Under the pieces are notes generated by a model. That model was not told the DNA's origin, made no database searches, and saw nothing but the letters and a program-made list of their open reading frames with translations. The translations under genes were made by a program, and so were the position numbers. From Eledone cirrhosa (Eukaryota > Mollusca > Cephalopoda > Octopoda > Eledonidae), in assembly GCA_964016885.1 (NCBI GenBank), contig OZ024743.1, forward strand, positions 165,770,110-165,834,109: 64,000 bases of DNA, read 5' to 3'. Of the stretch, positions 34,464-46,969 are shown piece after piece (position 1 is the stretch's first letter; every line of letters begins with the position of its first letter).

Positions 34464-35742
34464 CTATCGGATGGACCGCGCGATTTCGAACGGCTCCGAG
34501 AGGTAGCCGTTCACCTTGACCCTAGAGCAGATGCGGCTGCTGTGCATGGCATTGATCCAGCCCCTGAAAACGGGTCCGAAGCCTGCCGCCGCTAGCACCG
34601 CATCCAGGTAACCATGGTCGACCCTATCGAATGCTTTAGATTGATCCAAGTTGATCAGGGCCCCACCAAAGCCGGGTTCGTTCCCAACCCTCTCTATGAT
34701 GTATCGCATGAGGTGGAGGTTATCGTGGATGGACCTGGACGGGATAGCACATGTCTGCGCATCTCCCACCAGGTTGCCCACGACAAGCGCCAACCTCTTT
34801 GCTAGCACCTTGGCCAAAATCTGTAACTCTGTATTTAGAAGAGTTATGGGCCTGGAATTATTTATATCGTCCCCCTTGTTCTCGTCCTTCCTCACTAGCG
34901 TGACTACGCCCTTGGTCACAGCACAGGGAATTCTCCCGTTCTGTCGCCAGTTGCAGTAGACCGCCTCGAGGAGTTCGGGGAACAAGTCCGGCATAGCTAG
35001 ATATAGTTCGTATGGAAGACCATCGAGACCCGGGGATTTGCGTTTGCCGCATTGGCTCAGCACGTCCTCTATCTCAGCGGCTGAAATCGGCTCCTCGCAG
35101 GACTTCGCCTCCCTGTCCGAGAGACGCGGCAGGCCGTCGAGGTATGGACCGAAGTCCACGTCCCCAACCGGCCCCCCGCCCCTTCCGAACAATTCGGCAA
35201 AGTGCTTTTGAAAAGCCTCGCACATCTGCTTAGGTTCAAGGATCACCCGTCCATCCTCGTCTCGCAAAGACCGGATAGTAGATCTGCTCCCTCTTTTGGC
35301 TTCTGTCACGCGGGCCCAGCTAACAGCTTTGGTCCCCTCGTTTCCCAGAGCACGTATTTTGCTTCGGACGATGTAGTCTTCGTGTTTCGCGTCGAAGAAC
35401 TGGCCCAGGGCCGTTCTCGACGCTAGCACTCTGGCCACGTCGCCGCTTCTAATTGCCTCTTCTACACTATCTACCAACTCCCTTTCCTTCCTATTTCTAT
35501 TTGAGGCTAACTCCTTACTAAATTCTATAGAGACTACTCTAATCTCTTTTTTGAGAGATCCCCACCACCTGCTGTTGACGATGGCGCCCGTCAACCGCTC
35601 CTTAACTAAAGTGCTAATCCGGTTCCTGTAAGCCTTACTTGCCGGTAAGGACAAGTTGAGCTTCCAGTAACCGGGTCCCTGTCTATGAGTTCTGTCAAGG
35701 TTGACCATGCAGGTCACTAATTTGTGGTCTGAATAGCCAACC

Positions 35743-35743
<1 letters not shown>
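34464..35743 (-). pseudogene. T5 ORF2, RT N-terminal half, open for about 425 codons
   Basis: This is one uninterrupted minus-strand frame. It starts at the endonuclease end 'MVGYSDHKLVTCMVNLD', then 'LPASKAYRNRISTLVKERLT', 'LASRTALGQFFDAKHEDYIV', 'ILEPKQMCEAFQKHFAELFG', 'KSPGLDGLPYELYLAMP', 'RPITLLNTELQILAKVLAKR', 'AQTCAIPSRSIHDNLHLMRY' and 'LINLDQSKAFDRVDHGYLDA' (first catalytic Asp kept). It ends 'VNGYLSEPFEIARSIR' at a frameshift before the RQGCPLSS block. The Met at 35744 is an accident of truncation. It is better preserved than T3 in this half. Confidence 0.85.
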
Positions 35744-35776
<33 letters not shown>

Positions 35777-35833
35777 TTCTCTATTAGCCACAAGGGCGCA
35801 ACAAGAAAGGGGACAATACAAAGACATGCCGGG

Positions 35834-35912
<79 letters not shown>
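35743..35912 (-). repeat. (GATA)n with an embedded 60-bp LINE 3' fragment (T6)
   Basis: (ATAG)n at 35743-35774 is followed by T6 (35775-35835: minus-strand 3' end with 'cttgtggctaatagagaaa' and 'tgccccggc'-type sequence), then (ATAG)n at 35836-35912. T6 is a minimal 5'-truncated insertion of the same Tx1-like family inside the microsatellite. Confidence 0.85.
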
Positions 35913-35914
<2 letters not shown>

Positions 35915-38900
35915 ACGCAATACACTAACATAGATAATTCCACTCGATATAAAGGTACATATAAAAATATAATGCGGACATATACACATATTCATATCGC
36001 GTAGACAGACATAGATATACATGCATATACGCAAGCACAAAAAATCTCACATTCAGATGCATACATATAGACAAGAAGCAATATCATTATACATGAACAT
36101 ATACAGCGATTATTTGTTTGGTCGAGGTGGTGAGATGATTGTATTGTGGTTGATTGTAGCTTGCTGTGTCGTGTGGTCACGGCAGAGAAAATTTAGGGGA
36201 AAAAATCGTGTAAATGTATATGCATGTGTGTGTGTGCAACATTTAAAAGCTGTAAATATACATGAGTTGTGATCAACTCATGTATTTTAAACTGTTGTGT
36301 ATGGATGGCTTGACGTGCGAGGTTGCGGTAGCCGAATTGTGTATACAGAGGACTGATTCTCTCGATGTACAATTGGTATCGAGCTTTCCCAGTGAGTCGG
36401 GGAAGTCGTGAACCGGATTGAGGTTTACGCTATGACATGAGTGTGTGCAATTTCGAGTTGCATGCCTGAGTGAGTCCAGGCAAGTTGAGTCCCAGTGTGT
36501 GAGAGTGTTTCATGTGTCGATAGCTGTACCCGTACCTCAACCAGGTGAAAAGTGATCTCACAGAATCACCACACGAATCAAGCACGAACATTATGGATAC
36601 TAGCAGAAAAACCACCCTTCGAGTGGTTTTCTGCTAGCATGTGTAGTGTGTATATTGATATTATATGCAAGTATATATACATGTAGATATGATACATCAA
36701 ATAAAATCGTAATTGACAATATAAACAGAAATTGAACGAAGACGTTGTTACACTGTCTTATGTAATCAGTAACGTAATGATACATTAAAAAAAAGAAATA
36801 TTATATATAAACTGCATTAGGAGAAAATTAGTGACAGAAAATTAGTGTTTATTTAAGTGATCGCCACCGGAAGTGTTGACATCACACACTCTCTCTTTCT
36901 ATATATATGGTTGTTAAAGTGGTGGTGGCAACGATATACCGGAAGTGCAACTTTGAAAAGAAGTCAATTTAAAATTATTTATTTTTACGAAATTATTTTT
37001 GTTTTCGAAATTTAGTAGATAAATTATGTAATATTCATTCATTATTTATTCAAAGTAATCCAACTTATTTTACTAACGGGATAAAAAAAAATAAACCGTG
37101 CGCAGTCCCGCAGACCTTCCTTTATATAAAGATTAGATATAAAGAAGAAACAAAATGATTGTGTAAAAAGGAATGATGTGTAAGTGTTTGGTGTAAAACG
37201 TGTATTTTGGTGCATATAATACAGTAAAAATCAACGTTCACATGCAACCTTAAAAGAAAGAGATAATTGATCTAAACAAAAAGTTCAGTTTTTCTTTTCT
37301 TTGTGTGTCTGTATTCTTTTTTTAAATATCTTTGTTATAAGAATGTTATCGGTTTCTTTCTAGGAAGCTAGTAGTATTGTCTGTTGTTGGAGAAGATGAC
37401 AACGCAATTTCTTGAGCGTATAGCATGTTCGTTGTAAAATGTTTGGTCATGAATTGAAGAATCGACGCGAAGTTACCGTAAATATTCTGTAGAATCAAAG
37501 TTTGGTAAATAATTTGAAGAAGTGAAGTTTTATTATATAAATGAGAAGCTTGGTAATTATAGATTGCTCAGAAAGCTGATTGTTCGAATCACGTCAGGAT
37601 GTCACCAATTATAGAGATTATTTGTTTGGTCGAGGTGGTGAGTTGATTGTATTGTGGTGTTGATTCGTTTGTTGGGTGCGTGCTCACTTGTAGCTTGCTG
37701 TGCCATGTGGTCACTGTTGTGTGCAAGGAAGTGAGTAAGATGATGATGATATGAGAGTTCGTTGATTACGCAGAAAATGAATATATATAAATGAACCACG
37801 ATAACACCAAACCACTATATTATTAATTTATTGAAAATAACTCACGCCGGAGCTATACTAAAAATACACAGGAATTATGGATGTTATTTGTTTGTTTGTA
37901 AAAGTAGAATTTAATTGTGTTTACCAGGTAAACTTCACGAACTTCACTGTCTTGGTTAAGAAAGAGACCAACAGATAGAGCCTGGGTGAAAGTGAGGGAG
38001 TAAGAGTCTGTAAGACCCCAAAGGGGCCTGTAGAAAGCAAATGTTTACTCTATCCAGAACTGCTTCGAACTGCCTACCGCTTGATCTAAGACAGGCTATT
38101 TATATCTGTCGCTTCCTCTGTCCCCTGGTCGTCCACTCTCAGACTTGCTTACACCCGAAAGGATATAAACCTGGAAATGACCGTTAAATATCACCCAGGG
38201 GTCAAGGTGTGGACAGATTCCGCTACACATATATGTATATATACTCACATATATATGTGTATATATGTATATACAAGTATTTACATATATACATACACAC
38301 TCGGGCACATAATATACACCTGTATATATATATTTATGATCGTGATGGATGCCCCCTCGTTATCGAGTATGGCCATTGCACAATATAACATTATTAATAG
38401 TTATCAATTAATGCTATCGTGCAATGCCTGTGCGTGAAGATTTTTTAAAGTGAGGAATAACTGTGCACTGAGCCAATTCCACTCTCTGGGTGACAGTAGC
38501 TATAACTCAAAAAGAAAAAAAAAATCAACATCATCGGTAACTACTGAGCCGCAGGTTTTACATCGGAGTCATCCCAGTTTCCAGCGAAGCTGTGTGAATC
38601 CAGCTGAATGAAGCAATTCTCGTGTTGCGGTCCTGTGTGAGTCCAGGTGAATTGAGCTGCATGTAACGATAGCATTTTTCCGTACCTCAACCAAGTGAAA
38701 AGTTATCTCGCAGAATACCAACACGAACCAAGAACATATGAAAAACGATCTCGCAGAATCCCCACAGGATTCAAGAACATACACTATGGACAACAGCATG
38801 TTGGTGTGTGACAGAGAAATGTGTGTGTGCATACAGGCATATAATACAGCAAAAGAAAATGTGTGCATGCAATCATATAATACAGTTAAAAAAATGTGTG

Positions 38901-39107
38901 CATGCAGGCATATAATACAGTAAAAAGAAATGAATGTTCATATTTTGCCTGTAAAAAAAAGAAGAAATAATTGTTTTTAACAAAAAATTCAGTTTTCTTT
39001 TCTTTGTGTGTCTGAGTTCTTTTTTTGAAATTTCTTTGGTATAACAATGTCATCGTTCTTACTAGTCGTCGTTGTCGTCGTCGTCGTCGTCGTCGACGTT
39101 GTTGTTG

Positions 39108-39162
<55 letters not shown>

Positions 39163-40404
39163 CGAAGAAAATGACATAGCGATTTCTCGGTGTGTAACAT
39201 TTTCGCAGTGAAGTGTTTGGCACTGAATAGAAGAGCATCGAAGTGAAAGCACAGTAAATCTTCTGTAGAATCGAAGTTTGCTAAATAATTGACGAAGTGA
39301 TTCGTGAGTGTCGAGCGTTGAAGTGAAATTTATGCTTAGCTTGGAGTCACCATTATTATGCACGTCACGTCTGACGCACCATAATGCGGCGAGAAGGCTG
39401 TGAGCTCGAATCATGTCGGACGTTAGAGACATCGATGAATCGTTAAGTTTTGTAAAGCAATGGAAAATGTGATTTACAAGCGTCGAATTCACCATTATGT
39501 GGTGAGAAGGCTGTTGTTGTTTTAACTCGGATCATCGTTTGTAGTGAGAAGGCTGTTGTTTCGAATTTCGAGTCACCGTTGTTGTAGATAGTGTCGGTCA
39601 CCAATTGTAGTGGATAGTGAGAAGTGAGAAGTGAGAAGATTGTGTGCTCGAATTCGGGGTCACCGGTTGTTGCGGATATATGGTATTCTTTGTATGGTAG
39701 TTTTGATGAAAAGAATAATGCCATGATTGAGTTGTTAACAATGTTTATTTTGCAATAACTATATTCGTTTTGAACATCGAGTAATAAAATTTATGACATG
39801 AAATATCCCTACATTAAATTGCTAGCTGCTATGAACTAGCGTGAATGCATGTATCAGAGAAAATGATATAGTAAAAGTTGTGTTGCATCTTACAGATAAA
39901 ATATGATAGGAAGAATAGGGTGAGCGTAAAATGTAAACAATATACACTTACAATGTGTGTGTGTGTGCATATTCTGAGAAGATATTCTGCTTCTCAAGGA
40001 TGCTGCTTCATGTCTGGCTGCCTGGCTGTGTCTGTGGCGGTACGGTGGAAGCCAGTAAGAGCCAGGACAGAGAAAGGGTAAAAGGTCTACTCATGCCTAC
40101 ATCGTTATCACTTGCTGACTGCTGATTCGGGTCTGTCCTCGGTTTCCTAAGTCGTTGTATTTATAATAACCTTATAGTTAGAAGGATGTGTATATGAGGT
40201 AATTTATGGGCAGCCATGTGGATATCGTCTCCCAGGAAGCTGGGATCAGAGGTCAAGTGGAATGTACGTTTATCATCGCTGTCTTTTGACAAGACAATGG
40301 TGGGAACTTCCAACAATAGATAGTCCCAGAGGCGAGAAACCTCAGATTCGGTTTCGAATCTTCGCCGGGAAAATATAGGAGTATTCCGTTATAGATACAT
40401 GCAT
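35913..40404. other. Anonymous repeat region with old internal duplications
   Basis: No gene is seen. Several segments recur within the region: 'tttgtttggtcgaggtggtg' (36112 and 37622), 'cctcaacca.gtgaaaagt' blocks (about 36535 and 38685), 'agttcagttt.tcttttcttt' (about 37280 and 38988), and 'atcgagtatggcc'-like sequence (38360 and 40425). Another inverted repeat, ctagcagaaaa.ccac, spans 36600-36637. These look like overlapping copies of one unidentified repeat family of unclear boundaries. The short open frames, including poly-Gln/Ala ones, are not supported as genes. Confidence 0.5.
39057..39163. repeat. Compound trinucleotide array (GTC)n-(GTT)n-(GCT)n
   Basis: Three successive triplet arrays, about 10 GTC, 6 GTT and 16 GCT units, read as poly-Asp/Asn-, poly-Gln- or poly-Ala-type runs depending on frame. 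The minus-strand frames through it have no other protein feature, so it is non-coding as far as I can see. Confidence 0.85.
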
Positions 40405-41011
40405 ACATGGTGGCTGCCAACTCGTTTTCGAGTATGGCCACTACTTTATATGCATGTAGGAGAACGCCTACCGATGAGTGTGACTTTTTAGTCCAGCCAG
40501 CGACTTGAAAACTCTGGTACAAACACTACACCAGTGACAATTATTGACACATAGTGCTGGGCCCATGATACCATGTGACGACAAGTGCAGAGAGATCTCC
40601 AGTTATAAAGCAATGCCAGTGCCGTGAGGCTTTTATAGGGAGCAAAGGCACTGCACAAAGCCAGTCCCACTCTCTTAACCAAGATGATATTTACCAAAAA
40701 GAAGAACAAGTCAACATCATTGGATACCATCAGGGTTGCAGGTGTTATATCAGAGTTTTCCTTTTCCTAGAATTCTGCCTTGACAAAGGCTAAGGGGTCA
40801 TCTCTCCCGGTGATTTTGGATGGCCATTGACTCTTAAGAGCTCCTTTGCCCTTTGACAGGTTTTGTTTTTAGTCCTGCAGGATGTCCAAAGTCACCCTCC
40901 TCACCAAGAAACCTTGGTGGGGTTGCCAGTTTAGTCGCCAACGACCCGACCATGAGACAGGTTGTACTGGGATACATGTTACCAGTAACACCAACTGGTG
41001 ACCTGACCATA
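40405..41011 (+). repeat. Dispersed ~600-bp repeat ending in (CATA)n, copy 1
   Basis: Begins near 'gtggctgccaactcgttttc' and ends 'ggtgacctgaccata' followed by (CATA)n. Its 3' part ('caccctcctcaccaag', 'ggtttagtcgccgacgac'-type sequence) recurs at 46640-46783 and 53520-53725, and its 5' part at 38343-38560. No coding sequence. It may be a non-autonomous element that shares (CATA)n targets with the adjacent LINE. Confidence 0.6.
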
Positions 41012-41071
41012 ACATACATACATACATACATACATACATACATACATACATACATACATACATACATACAT
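41012..41071. repeat. (CATA)n at the 5' boundary of R4-like copy D1
   Basis: About 15 units of CATA/TACA between the dispersed repeat and the LINE 5' end. Confidence 0.9.
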
Positions 41072-44000
41072 AGTCAACGCGATCAGTCGCATATTTTGGC
41101 GTAGGAGACTATTTATTAAATTTAAGATGAATACTATCTCCGACAGTAATGCCACAACTACAGCCAGGTTGAATAACTGGTTATTCTTCTAACTATCCCT
41201 TCTGAAGACACCTTTTATTCGAATTCGTAGAGATATCCGACTAAATACATAATTAATTTTACAAGGATTTGCTACAAACAGCATGGCTGAACACAACATC
41301 AACATCAAAATTAAGGAAGTATCGAAGACAAACAACAAAGAAGGTAATCAAACTTTATTCAGTTGTAGTTACAGAAGAAACCGAAATTATAAATCGCATT
41401 TCTCTTGGAGTTGCGAACTTAATAATGATTTATTTAATTGTTATAAAATGGCAAAAAACAATCCCTCCATTGGCTATATGAATAGAATGAAGCTACACTG
41501 GGACGAAATGCACCCAGAGCTAAATTATTTCACAGCGAAACAATTACACCAACAAGCGACGTTTGTTGAACGTAAAAATAAGATAAATATTATTAATTGT
41601 AAGTCCCCAACAACAAACATGGAATCAACAACACGTGCTACAGATCGCCATGCTACTAGACTTCCTAGCAGCCAGATCGAACAGCGCCTTGAAACAACTA
41701 TGCCTGTAAGAAATTTGACACCACCTGTACCATCTAAGTCTACCTCGAATGCTGGCGAAAACACTATCGATAATAATAATAATCGAAGAAATAATAATAA
41801 TAATCGAATAAATGTGACACCACGTATACCATCCGAGTCTACCTCGATTATCGATAATTATAACCAAAAGTATAAACAATTGAAAATTTCCCTCAACGAA
41901 ATCTTCCAGAGAGAAATTAACTCATGTATAAATATCTCTCTGGCTGAACGTGTTAAAATGACAATGGTGAATAAAAAACCAAATAATGAAATACTACGTG
42001 TTATTGACGAAATAGGGGATGAATATTTACGACGGATAAAAACCCCAACATTTTGGCAAATCAACGCCTGTTTATATGCCTTAGTAATGACAGTGAAGCA
42101 TTATCTTGGTGATAGCAGAGATATTAACAAGAACAAAACACCACCAAAAATACCATCATATATAACTAAAATAGAAAAAAAGAGTGCTGACCTACGAAAA
42201 AACATAGGACATGTGACAATGCTTCTTACATGCAAACAAACACAAAAAAACCTCACTCCTCACCAACAAAGAGTGAAAAATAAAATAGAGACGATGTTTG
42301 GTAACAGTAGAACCAGAACTCTCCAATATAAGCTGATCACCCTCAAACAAGAATTGAGAGCTGTTAGCGAAAAACGCCGATACCTGAAGAAGGTAGATGA
42401 GAGAAAAATGCTTAATAAAAGATTCAGACGAAACCAAACATCAGTCTATAGAGATATGAAGGGCAAAATAATAAGTGTCACTGAGGCCCCATCCCAGAAA
42501 GACATAGATTCCTTTTGGAGAAAAATATGGGGTGAAAAGAAGAATTTCAACCAAGATGCAGTGTGGCCAAGAGAAATCCGAAAGAACTATTGCTCCTACA
42601 CTACAACAAAAACATACGAAATAAGTGAGGGTACCCTTGAGACTGTGATAGGAAAACTCCAAGATAAGAAAACACCAGGAAGAGACATGATTGTCGGCTA
42701 CTGGTACAAAAAAATAATATTCTATCGGAGGTATCTTACTGACCTCTACCAACAAGTTCTTAAGGGAGATACACTTATACCAGAATGGTTGACATTAGCA
42801 CAAACGTTACTGGTCCCCAAGAACAAAGACACCCACTTGGCAAAAAACTACCGATCCATTGCATGCCAGAACCTGATGTATAAGATGTATACAGCCTGCC
42901 TGAACCTATTCCTCCAAGATCACTGTGAAAATAATAACATCATCACAGATGAACAAGCAGCTGGAAAGAAAAGGGTTTGGGGATGTGCTGAACAACTCCT
43001 AATCAACAAAACTGCGATGTCGGAGGTGCGACAACTTAGGAGGAATATGACTACAGTCTGGCTGGACTACAAGAAAGCTTTCGATTCTGTTCCCCACTCT
43101 TGGATGATAGAGGCCCTCCAACTTGCTAAAGTCCCAGACATTATTGTCAGAGCCATAGAGAAGCTGTCTTCTTCTTGGGCTACTATCCTAAGGTTAAAGA
43201 CAGAGAGGGAGGACTCTATTTTCACTGATAAAATAAAATAGTGCAGGGGTATATTTCAGGGGGACAGTCTCTCTGTGATATTGTTCATCTTGTCATTAAA
43301 CCCCTTGTCATTTCTGCTCAAGAGATGTGAGGGATACATCATTGGCTCACAGGAGGACAGAAATACGAACCTAACCCATAACTTCTTTGTGGACGATCTG
43401 AAACTCTATGCCAAGAACATGGATGGGATGAAGAAAAATCTTGACCTGGTTACAACGTTCTGAAAGGATATAGGAATGGAGTTTGGCCAAGATAAATGCT
43501 AATACATGACTGTAAAGCGGGGAAAAACAACAACCCAATCTAGCAACATTGTCATCAATTGTCTAACTGTTTCACCGATATCTGATGAGGACTGCTACAG
43601 ATACCTGGGGATAGATGAGAACATATCCTATAATGGTATCAGTAATAAAGAACGCGTAACCAGGGAATATTACACCCGATTAAGAAAGATCTGGTCATCG
43701 GAACTCTCTGCGCAAAACAAAACAGTGGCTCACAATGTGTTTGCTGTGCGTGTCCTAACACCAACGTTTGGAATACTCAATTGGACGATAGACGAAATCC
43801 GAGCAATTGATTTTGGAACTCGAAAAATAATGAACAACACCGGAAACTTCCACATCAACAGTGACATAGACCGCCTTTACTTGAAACGTAGGCAGGGAGG
43901 CAGAGGCCTAACATCAGTCCAGACAACATTTGAATGTCGCATCATATCTCTCCGACAACATCTAAGAACCTCGAAGCGTAGGAGCCCGCTTCTCGAGAAA

Positions 44001-45178
44001 GTCTATCTGCATGAAACAGATAAGACCATGAGAGTTGGGAAGGAACTCCTTGAGAGATATTCCGTGTGTGATAATCAAAAACTCACACCCAGGGATGTCG
44101 CTCAGCAGTATCACAGTGAATCCATGGATGAAAAACTGCATGCCTATCAGCAAAAAATCATGCATGGATATGTTGCCAGGAAGCTCCAGAGTGAGAGTAA
44201 TATAGATAAGGAAAGTAGTCTATCTTGGTCCAACAACCGCTATATTGGCTCCCACTTTGAAGGATACGCTTTTGCAATCCAAGAACAGGAGATTAGCACG
44301 AAATACCTGATTCACAAAAGAGATAGGGATGCAGAAAAAACACCTAGATGTGATAACAAGTGCAGACTCTGCAGAACTAACATCGAGGATATCAGCCATG
44401 TCATCAGCAGCGGTCCAAAGATGTCATCGCGGTACTATCTATCCATGAGGCATGATGTAGTGGCCAAAACACTGTACAATGCAGTTCGTAAAAAAGATAG
44501 CCCCGATAATAAACACATTAAAAGCTACAACAATGTGGAAGACATCCATGTACATAATATGAAAGAGTATTGGTGGAATGTTCCAGTAAAAACCCCAATA
44601 AAACGCAGGCATAACAGACCAGATATTATGATATGGGACAGAGAGAAGAAAACATGCACAGTAGTTGAAATTAGCTGCCCAGCAGATGCCAATATAATAT
44701 CAAAGATTAGTGAAAAGGAGAATATTTATGCAGAACTGATGAGAAATCTCCAGATACTCCACCCTGATTGCACCTTCAGATTTATGCCTGTGATTATTGG
44801 GGCACTGGGACATGTTAGTAACTGCCCCAATACAAATCTTGAGAAGCTAGGCTTCCCAGGAACAGAAAGAACACAACTAGTTAGGAAACTTCAAGTACAA
44901 TCCATTAATGGAACAGTAAAAATATGTAAAACATTCCAAAAATTTTGCATCTAATAACTGCATATACACATGTACAGATACAAAGCATATACACATTCAC
45001 ATATACAACTCAAAACATCCACATCCACACATACAATAACATCCATATCTACACATGCATGCATACATATCTACCTAGTTGATGTTGTGTAAATTCCAAT
45101 GAGAGAGTCTTGTGTCTATGTTAGAAACCGACTCTCTCTCTATTGGTAAAACTTTGTGAAATTATAAAACCAGAAGAA
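41072..45178 (+). mobile_element. R4-like LINE copy D1, near full length, bounded by (CATA)n
   Basis: About 4.1 kb: a 5' UTR (41072-41282), one long protein frame (41283-44954) with three stops, and a 3' UTR (44955-45178) ending 'aaaaccagaagaa' directly into (CATA)n, without poly(A). (CATA)n also precedes the 5' end. Three more copies of the family in the window also begin at (CATA)n. Confidence 0.8.
41283..44957 (+). pseudogene. D1 LINE polyprotein: RT plus restriction-like endonuclease, three in-frame stops
   Basis: One frame stays open for about 1,220 codons except TAG (43239), TGA (43461) and TAA (43500); there are no frameshifts. The Met at 41283 is the first in frame. The N-terminal region 'MKLHWDEMHPELNYFTAKQL' is followed by Asn-rich linkers. 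RT: 'FWRKIWGEKKNFN', 'KKTPGRDMIVGYW', 'NYRSIACQNLMYKMY', 'TVWLDYKKAFDSVPHSW' (43060), 'GIFQGDSLSVILFI', and FFVDDLKLY with catalytic FVDD (about 43388). Then 'RYLGIDEN', 'RRQGGRGLTSVQ', and a zinc motif 'CRLCRTNIEDISHVISS' whose last Cys is Gly. The endonuclease is 'RPDIMIWDREKKTCTVVEIS' (44615), with 'VIIGALGHVSN' at the end. Recent loss of function is likely. Confidence 0.85.
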
Positions 45179-45202
45179 CATACATACATACATACATACA
45201 TA
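45179..45202. repeat. (CATA)n between D1 and D2
   Basis: Six units following the D1 3' end. Confidence 0.9.
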
Positions 45203-45870
45203 AACACATTAAAAGCTACAGAAAAGTGGAAGACATACATATACATAATATGAAAGAGTACTGGTGGAATGTTCCAGTAAAAACCCCAATAAAATGCAGA
45301 CATAACAGATCAGATATTATGATATGGGACAGGGAAAAGAAGGTATGCATCGTAGTGGAAGTTAGCTGCCCAGCAGATGCCAATATAATATCAAAGATTA
45401 GCGAAAAGGAGAATATTTATGCAGAACTAATGAGAAATCTCCAGATACTCCACCCTGATTAGACCTTCAGATTTATGCCTGTGATTATTGGGGCACTGGG
45501 GCATGTTAGTAACTGCCCCAATACAAATCTTGAGAAGCTACGCTTCCCAGGAACAGAAAGAACACAACTAGTTAGGAAACTACAAGTACAATCCATTAAT
45601 GGAACAGTAAAAATATGTAAAACATTCCAAAAATGTTGCATCTAATAACTGCATATACACATGTACAGATACAAAGTATATACACATTCACATATACAAC
45701 TCAAAACATCCACATCCACACATACAATAACATCCATATCTACACATGCATGTATACATACATATCTACCTAGTTGATGTGTAAATTCCAATGAGAGAGT
45801 CTTGTGTCTATGTTAGAAACCGACTCTCTCTCTATTGGTAAAACTTTGTGAAATTATAAAACCAGAAGAA
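45203..45870 (+). mobile_element. R4-like LINE copy D2 (3' fragment)
   Basis: 5'-truncated at 'aacacattaaaagctac' inside the endonuclease region. It keeps 'MKEYWWNVPVKTPIKCRHNR' and 'SDIMIWDREKKVCIVVEVSC' (the usual RPDI is RSDI). It has an in-frame TAG at about 45460 before 'TFRFMPVIIGALGHVSN', and the complete 3' UTR ending 'ccagaagaa'. It is bounded by (CATA)n on both sides. Confidence 0.8.
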
Positions 45871-45942
45871 CATACATACATACATACATACATACATACA
45901 TACATACATACATACATACATACATACATACATACATACATA
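45871..45942. repeat. (CATA)n between D2 and D3
   Basis: About 18 units between the D2 3' end and the D3 5' end. Confidence 0.9.
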
Positions 45943-46618
45943 AACACATTAAAAGCTACAGAAAAGTGGAAGACATACATATACATAATATGAAAGAGTA
46001 CTGGTGGAATGTTCCAGTAAAAACCCCAATAAAATGCAGACATAACAGATCAGATATTATGATATGGGACAGGGAAAAGAAGGTATGCATCGTAGTGGAA
46101 GTTAGCTGTCCAGCAGATGCCAATATAATATCAAAGATTAGCGAAAAGGAGAATATTTATGCAGAACTAATGAGAAATCTCCAGATACTCCACTCTGATT
46201 ATACCTTCAGATTTATGCCTGTGATTATTCGGGCACTAGGATATGTTAGTAACTGCCTCAATACAAATCTTGAGAAACTGGGCTTCACAGGAACAGAAAG
46301 AACACGACTAGTTAGGAAATTACAAGTACAATCCATTAATGGAACAGTAAAAATATGTAAAACATTCAAAACTTTTTGCATCTAATAACTGCATATACAC
46401 ATGTACATATACAAAGCGTGTGCGCATGCACACATACAACTCAAAACATCCACATCCACACATACAATAACATCCATATCTACACATGAATGCATGCAGA
46501 CATCCATACATATCTACCGAGTTGATGATGTGTAAATTCCAATGAGAGAGTCTTGTAACTATGTTAGAAACCGACTCTCTATTGGCCAACATTTGTGAAA
46601 TTATAAAACCAGAAGAAC
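45943..46618 (+). mobile_element. R4-like LINE copy D3 (3' fragment, same truncation point as D2)
   Basis: Starts at exactly the same base of the element as D2 and shares its private differences from D1 ('ctacagaaaagtggaagaca', RSDI, KVCIVVEVSC). The frame 45966-46385 is open through the endonuclease to 'SINGTVKICKTFKTFCI'. The 3' UTR is present and followed by (CATA)n at 46619-46635. The shared breakpoint implies duplication of D2 with its microsatellite rather than a separate insertion. Confidence 0.8.
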
Positions 46619-46635
46619 ATACATACATACATACA

Positions 46636-46853
46636 CATTTCTGGATGGTCGTTGACTCTTATGAGTTCTTCTGCCCTTTGTCAGGTCTTGTTTTTTGTCC
46701 TGCAGCGTGTCCAAAATCACCCTCCTCACCAATTAAACTTGGTGGAGATGCCGGTTTAGTCGCCGACGACACGATGTATGTACATACATACACACACACA
46801 TATATATATACGTTTATATATATATATATATGTGTTTATATATATATATATGT

Positions 46854-46908
<55 letters not shown>

Positions 46909-46964
46909 CATACATATACATACATATATATATGCATGTATATTTATATATATATATATGTTCA
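46636..46964. repeat. Dispersed-repeat 3' fragment and (AT)n/(CATA)n tracts
   Basis: 46640-46783 is a copy of the 3' part of the repeat at 40795-41011 ('caccctcctcaccaatt', 'ggtttagtcgccgacgacac'). (AC)n, (AT)n and mixed CATA runs follow to 46964. No gene. Confidence 0.7.
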
Positions 46965-46969
46965 TCGAT

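Larger units (their letters stand above)
32715..35743 (-). mobile_element. Tx1-like LINE copy T5 (diverged subfamily), 5'-truncated in the endonuclease
   Basis: About 3.0 kb on the minus strand. Its 3' UTR (32715-32975) differs from T3/T4 but keeps 'ttgccaccagggc'. The truncation at 35743 falls at the SDH motif of the endonuclease, directly against (ATAG)n. Coding parts are listed separately. Wording of the protein differs from T3 at many sites, suggesting another subfamily using the same type of site. Confidence 0.8.

Noticed and set aside
38886..39495. Minus-strand frames with poly-Gln, poly-Ala and poly-Thr
   Set aside because: They are produced by the compound trinucleotide array; the flanking residues show no domain, and codon context is not gene-like.
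35913..40404. Host exons
   Set aside because: No frame shows conserved-looking protein sequence with splice sites; the region is dominated by old internal duplications.
46778..46965. Long N-terminal extension of the GIY-YIG frame (Tyr/Ile/His-rich)
   Set aside because: It is (AT)n and (CATA)n microsatellite translation running by chance in frame with the PLE fragment.
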